From: Hippasteria phrygiana
Lineage: Eukaryota; Echinodermata; Asteroidea; Valvatida; Goniasteridae
DNA length: 64,000 nt
Direction: 5' to 3'
NCBI GenBank assembly: GCA_037893225.1
Contig: JAZGUH010000157.1
Coordinates: 62,001 to 126,000 of the forward strand
The first letter of the stretch is position 1. Each line of letters opens with the position of its first letter. The notes beneath the pieces were generated by a model that was not told the origin of the DNA, did not search any database, and saw nothing but the letters and a program-made list of their open reading frames with translations. Positions 62,871-64,000 of the stretch are shown in pieces. The position numbers and the translations under genes are program-made.

Positions 62871-64000
62871 AAACATGGAAAGAAATTAAGCGTTCTTGTA
62901 TTGTTGAGATTTTTACCATTTAAAAAAGCATTCATACGACAGCGTTCAGAATTTAATAACCAAAATCATTTTACTACCTAGTAATTAACATTCATGCTCA
63001 ACTGCTAGCAATTTCGCAAACACACAAGACAAGAGTCGCTTTAAAAACATGCCTCATAAAAGTCTTTTTATAGAGACAAATATTTGGACCACATCGCAGT
63101 AAATTAAATAGGCATTATGAGGATTGTGGGGGGGGGGGGGGACCTGTCCAAAAAAAACAAATTACTGATTGATGTTGTAATGAATGATTTCACTTGCGCA
63201 ACCCAGCACATGCATTTAACCGCGATTTCTTTCCTGAATTTTGACAGGCTGTATAGTTTTGACCAACAACCGATAAGAAAGCAACCAATCTTACAATGGC
63301 AGGTTGATAATACATGTATATAACACAACCCATTTTGTTTCCTTTTTTTGTGGTAATTTGATAGTTGACTTTTATAAACACTGTATACTCAGTGTTTTCA
63401 CGAGACTGGAAAAAATCACTCCGGTGGGAATCGAACCCACGACCTCCTGCTTTCTAGAGAGTGTTTTTCAAAATACGTCGGTGAAGGGCAAAAAAATCCC
63501 CATTGAATTTACATCATCCCGACGCAAATTCCATGATCCATCTTATGAATACTAATCTGCCTGTAGACTAAAGTACTAAAATCAATACCGCCTTATAAGA
63601 ACCGTTTTGGGAAATTAAGTTTTGTCTTAATCGTGTATATCAAAGTGACTCATGTATAAACACAAATAGTTCGAAAATATCTAATGTGGTTTAAGTCAGG
63701 GGTTTGGCCGAGGCCTACGAGGCACGGTGTTCAGATTGTGAGTAAAGAATTTAAACCAGATACATTTTTTGGAAGCTAAGTACATATTACTGCTGTATTG
63801 TGTTACCCGTAGTTGCTAGATTACTATGCCCTTATTGTTACCCGTAGTTGCTAGATTACTATTCCCTTATTGTCACTGATGACAGTTATATATCAGTTAG
63901 TTATCTCAAAATGCTGTTTTGTCATAGCCTTTGTGAATATGGCCTGTGCATGCCTACCTCGAAAGAGCGATGGCTTTGTCATGTTTGACCGGTATTCGTC
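62871..64000. other. Downstream of the adhesion GPCR: no gene seen
   Basis: Contains a poly(G) run (63128), a SINE fragment and a tandem 35-bp duplication near 63807-63870 (GTTACCCGTAGTTGCTAGAT). No splice-compatible coding exon noticed. Confidence 0.5.
63400..63460 (-). mobile_element. tRNA-derived SINE fragment
   Basis: The reverse strand reads GGTCGTGGGTTCGATTCCCACC, a T-arm with B-box, without an acceptor or D-arm. Confidence 0.6.

Overview
The window is animal DNA: two multi-exon genes with GT-AG introns, both on the + strand, and introns packed with transposable elements. Protein similarity to vertebrate genes, a BEL/Pao retrotransposon and the general texture suggest a marine deuterostome invertebrate, perhaps an echinoderm such as a sea star. 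That placement is inference; no species-diagnostic marker was found. No bacterial features, CRISPR arrays or functional tRNA/rRNA genes were seen.

Region 1 (about 0.65-16.7 kb) is a complete RABGEF1 (Rabex-5) gene. Seven coding exons (702-889, 2157-2320, 5680-5928, 10099-10326, 11229-11485, 12459-12716, 15886-16017) join in phase to 491 codons plus stop, the length I recall for the human protein. They encode an A20-type zinc finger, a helical bundle and a Vps9 domain with its catalytic residues. The product is a Rab5/Rab21-family exchange factor that also binds ubiquitin on early endosomes.

Region 2 (16.7-21.1 kb) is intergenic. It contains a three-deep nest of mobile elements near 19 kb.

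Region 3 (21.19-62.5 kb, up to about 62.87 kb with the 3' UTR) is an adhesion G-protein-coupled receptor gene with 22 coding exons. All junction phases agree and give about 1,499 residues (1,489 with an alternative donor in exon 11). Order: signal peptide, two tandem copies of a Cys/Trp-rich module (four hormone-receptor-motif-like units), a long linker with a furin-type site, GAIN domain, GPS with an intact H-L-T cleavage triad, seven membrane helices and a cytoplasmic tail. Intron 9 carries a full-length, apparently intact BEL/Pao retrotransposon (37286-45728, minus strand, one 2,056-codon ORF). Its LTRs differ only by a 5-bp indel. It sits inside the terminal repeat of an older palindromic DNA element.

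The introns hold many small non-autonomous elements that can be classed from their own ends: hAT-like (8-bp target duplications), PIF/Harbinger-like (TTA/TAA), TTAA-target elements, tRNA-derived SINEs and LINE 3' tails. There is also a foldback family whose arms are made of short repeats that differ between copies but stay complementary within a copy. Other signals are twelve copies of the palindrome TAGGCCTA, all in the right-hand part, more than a dozen long poly(G)/poly(C) tracts, and clusters of the CRE octamer TGACGTCA inside repeats. The two genes are not evidently linked in function; they are tandem neighbours.
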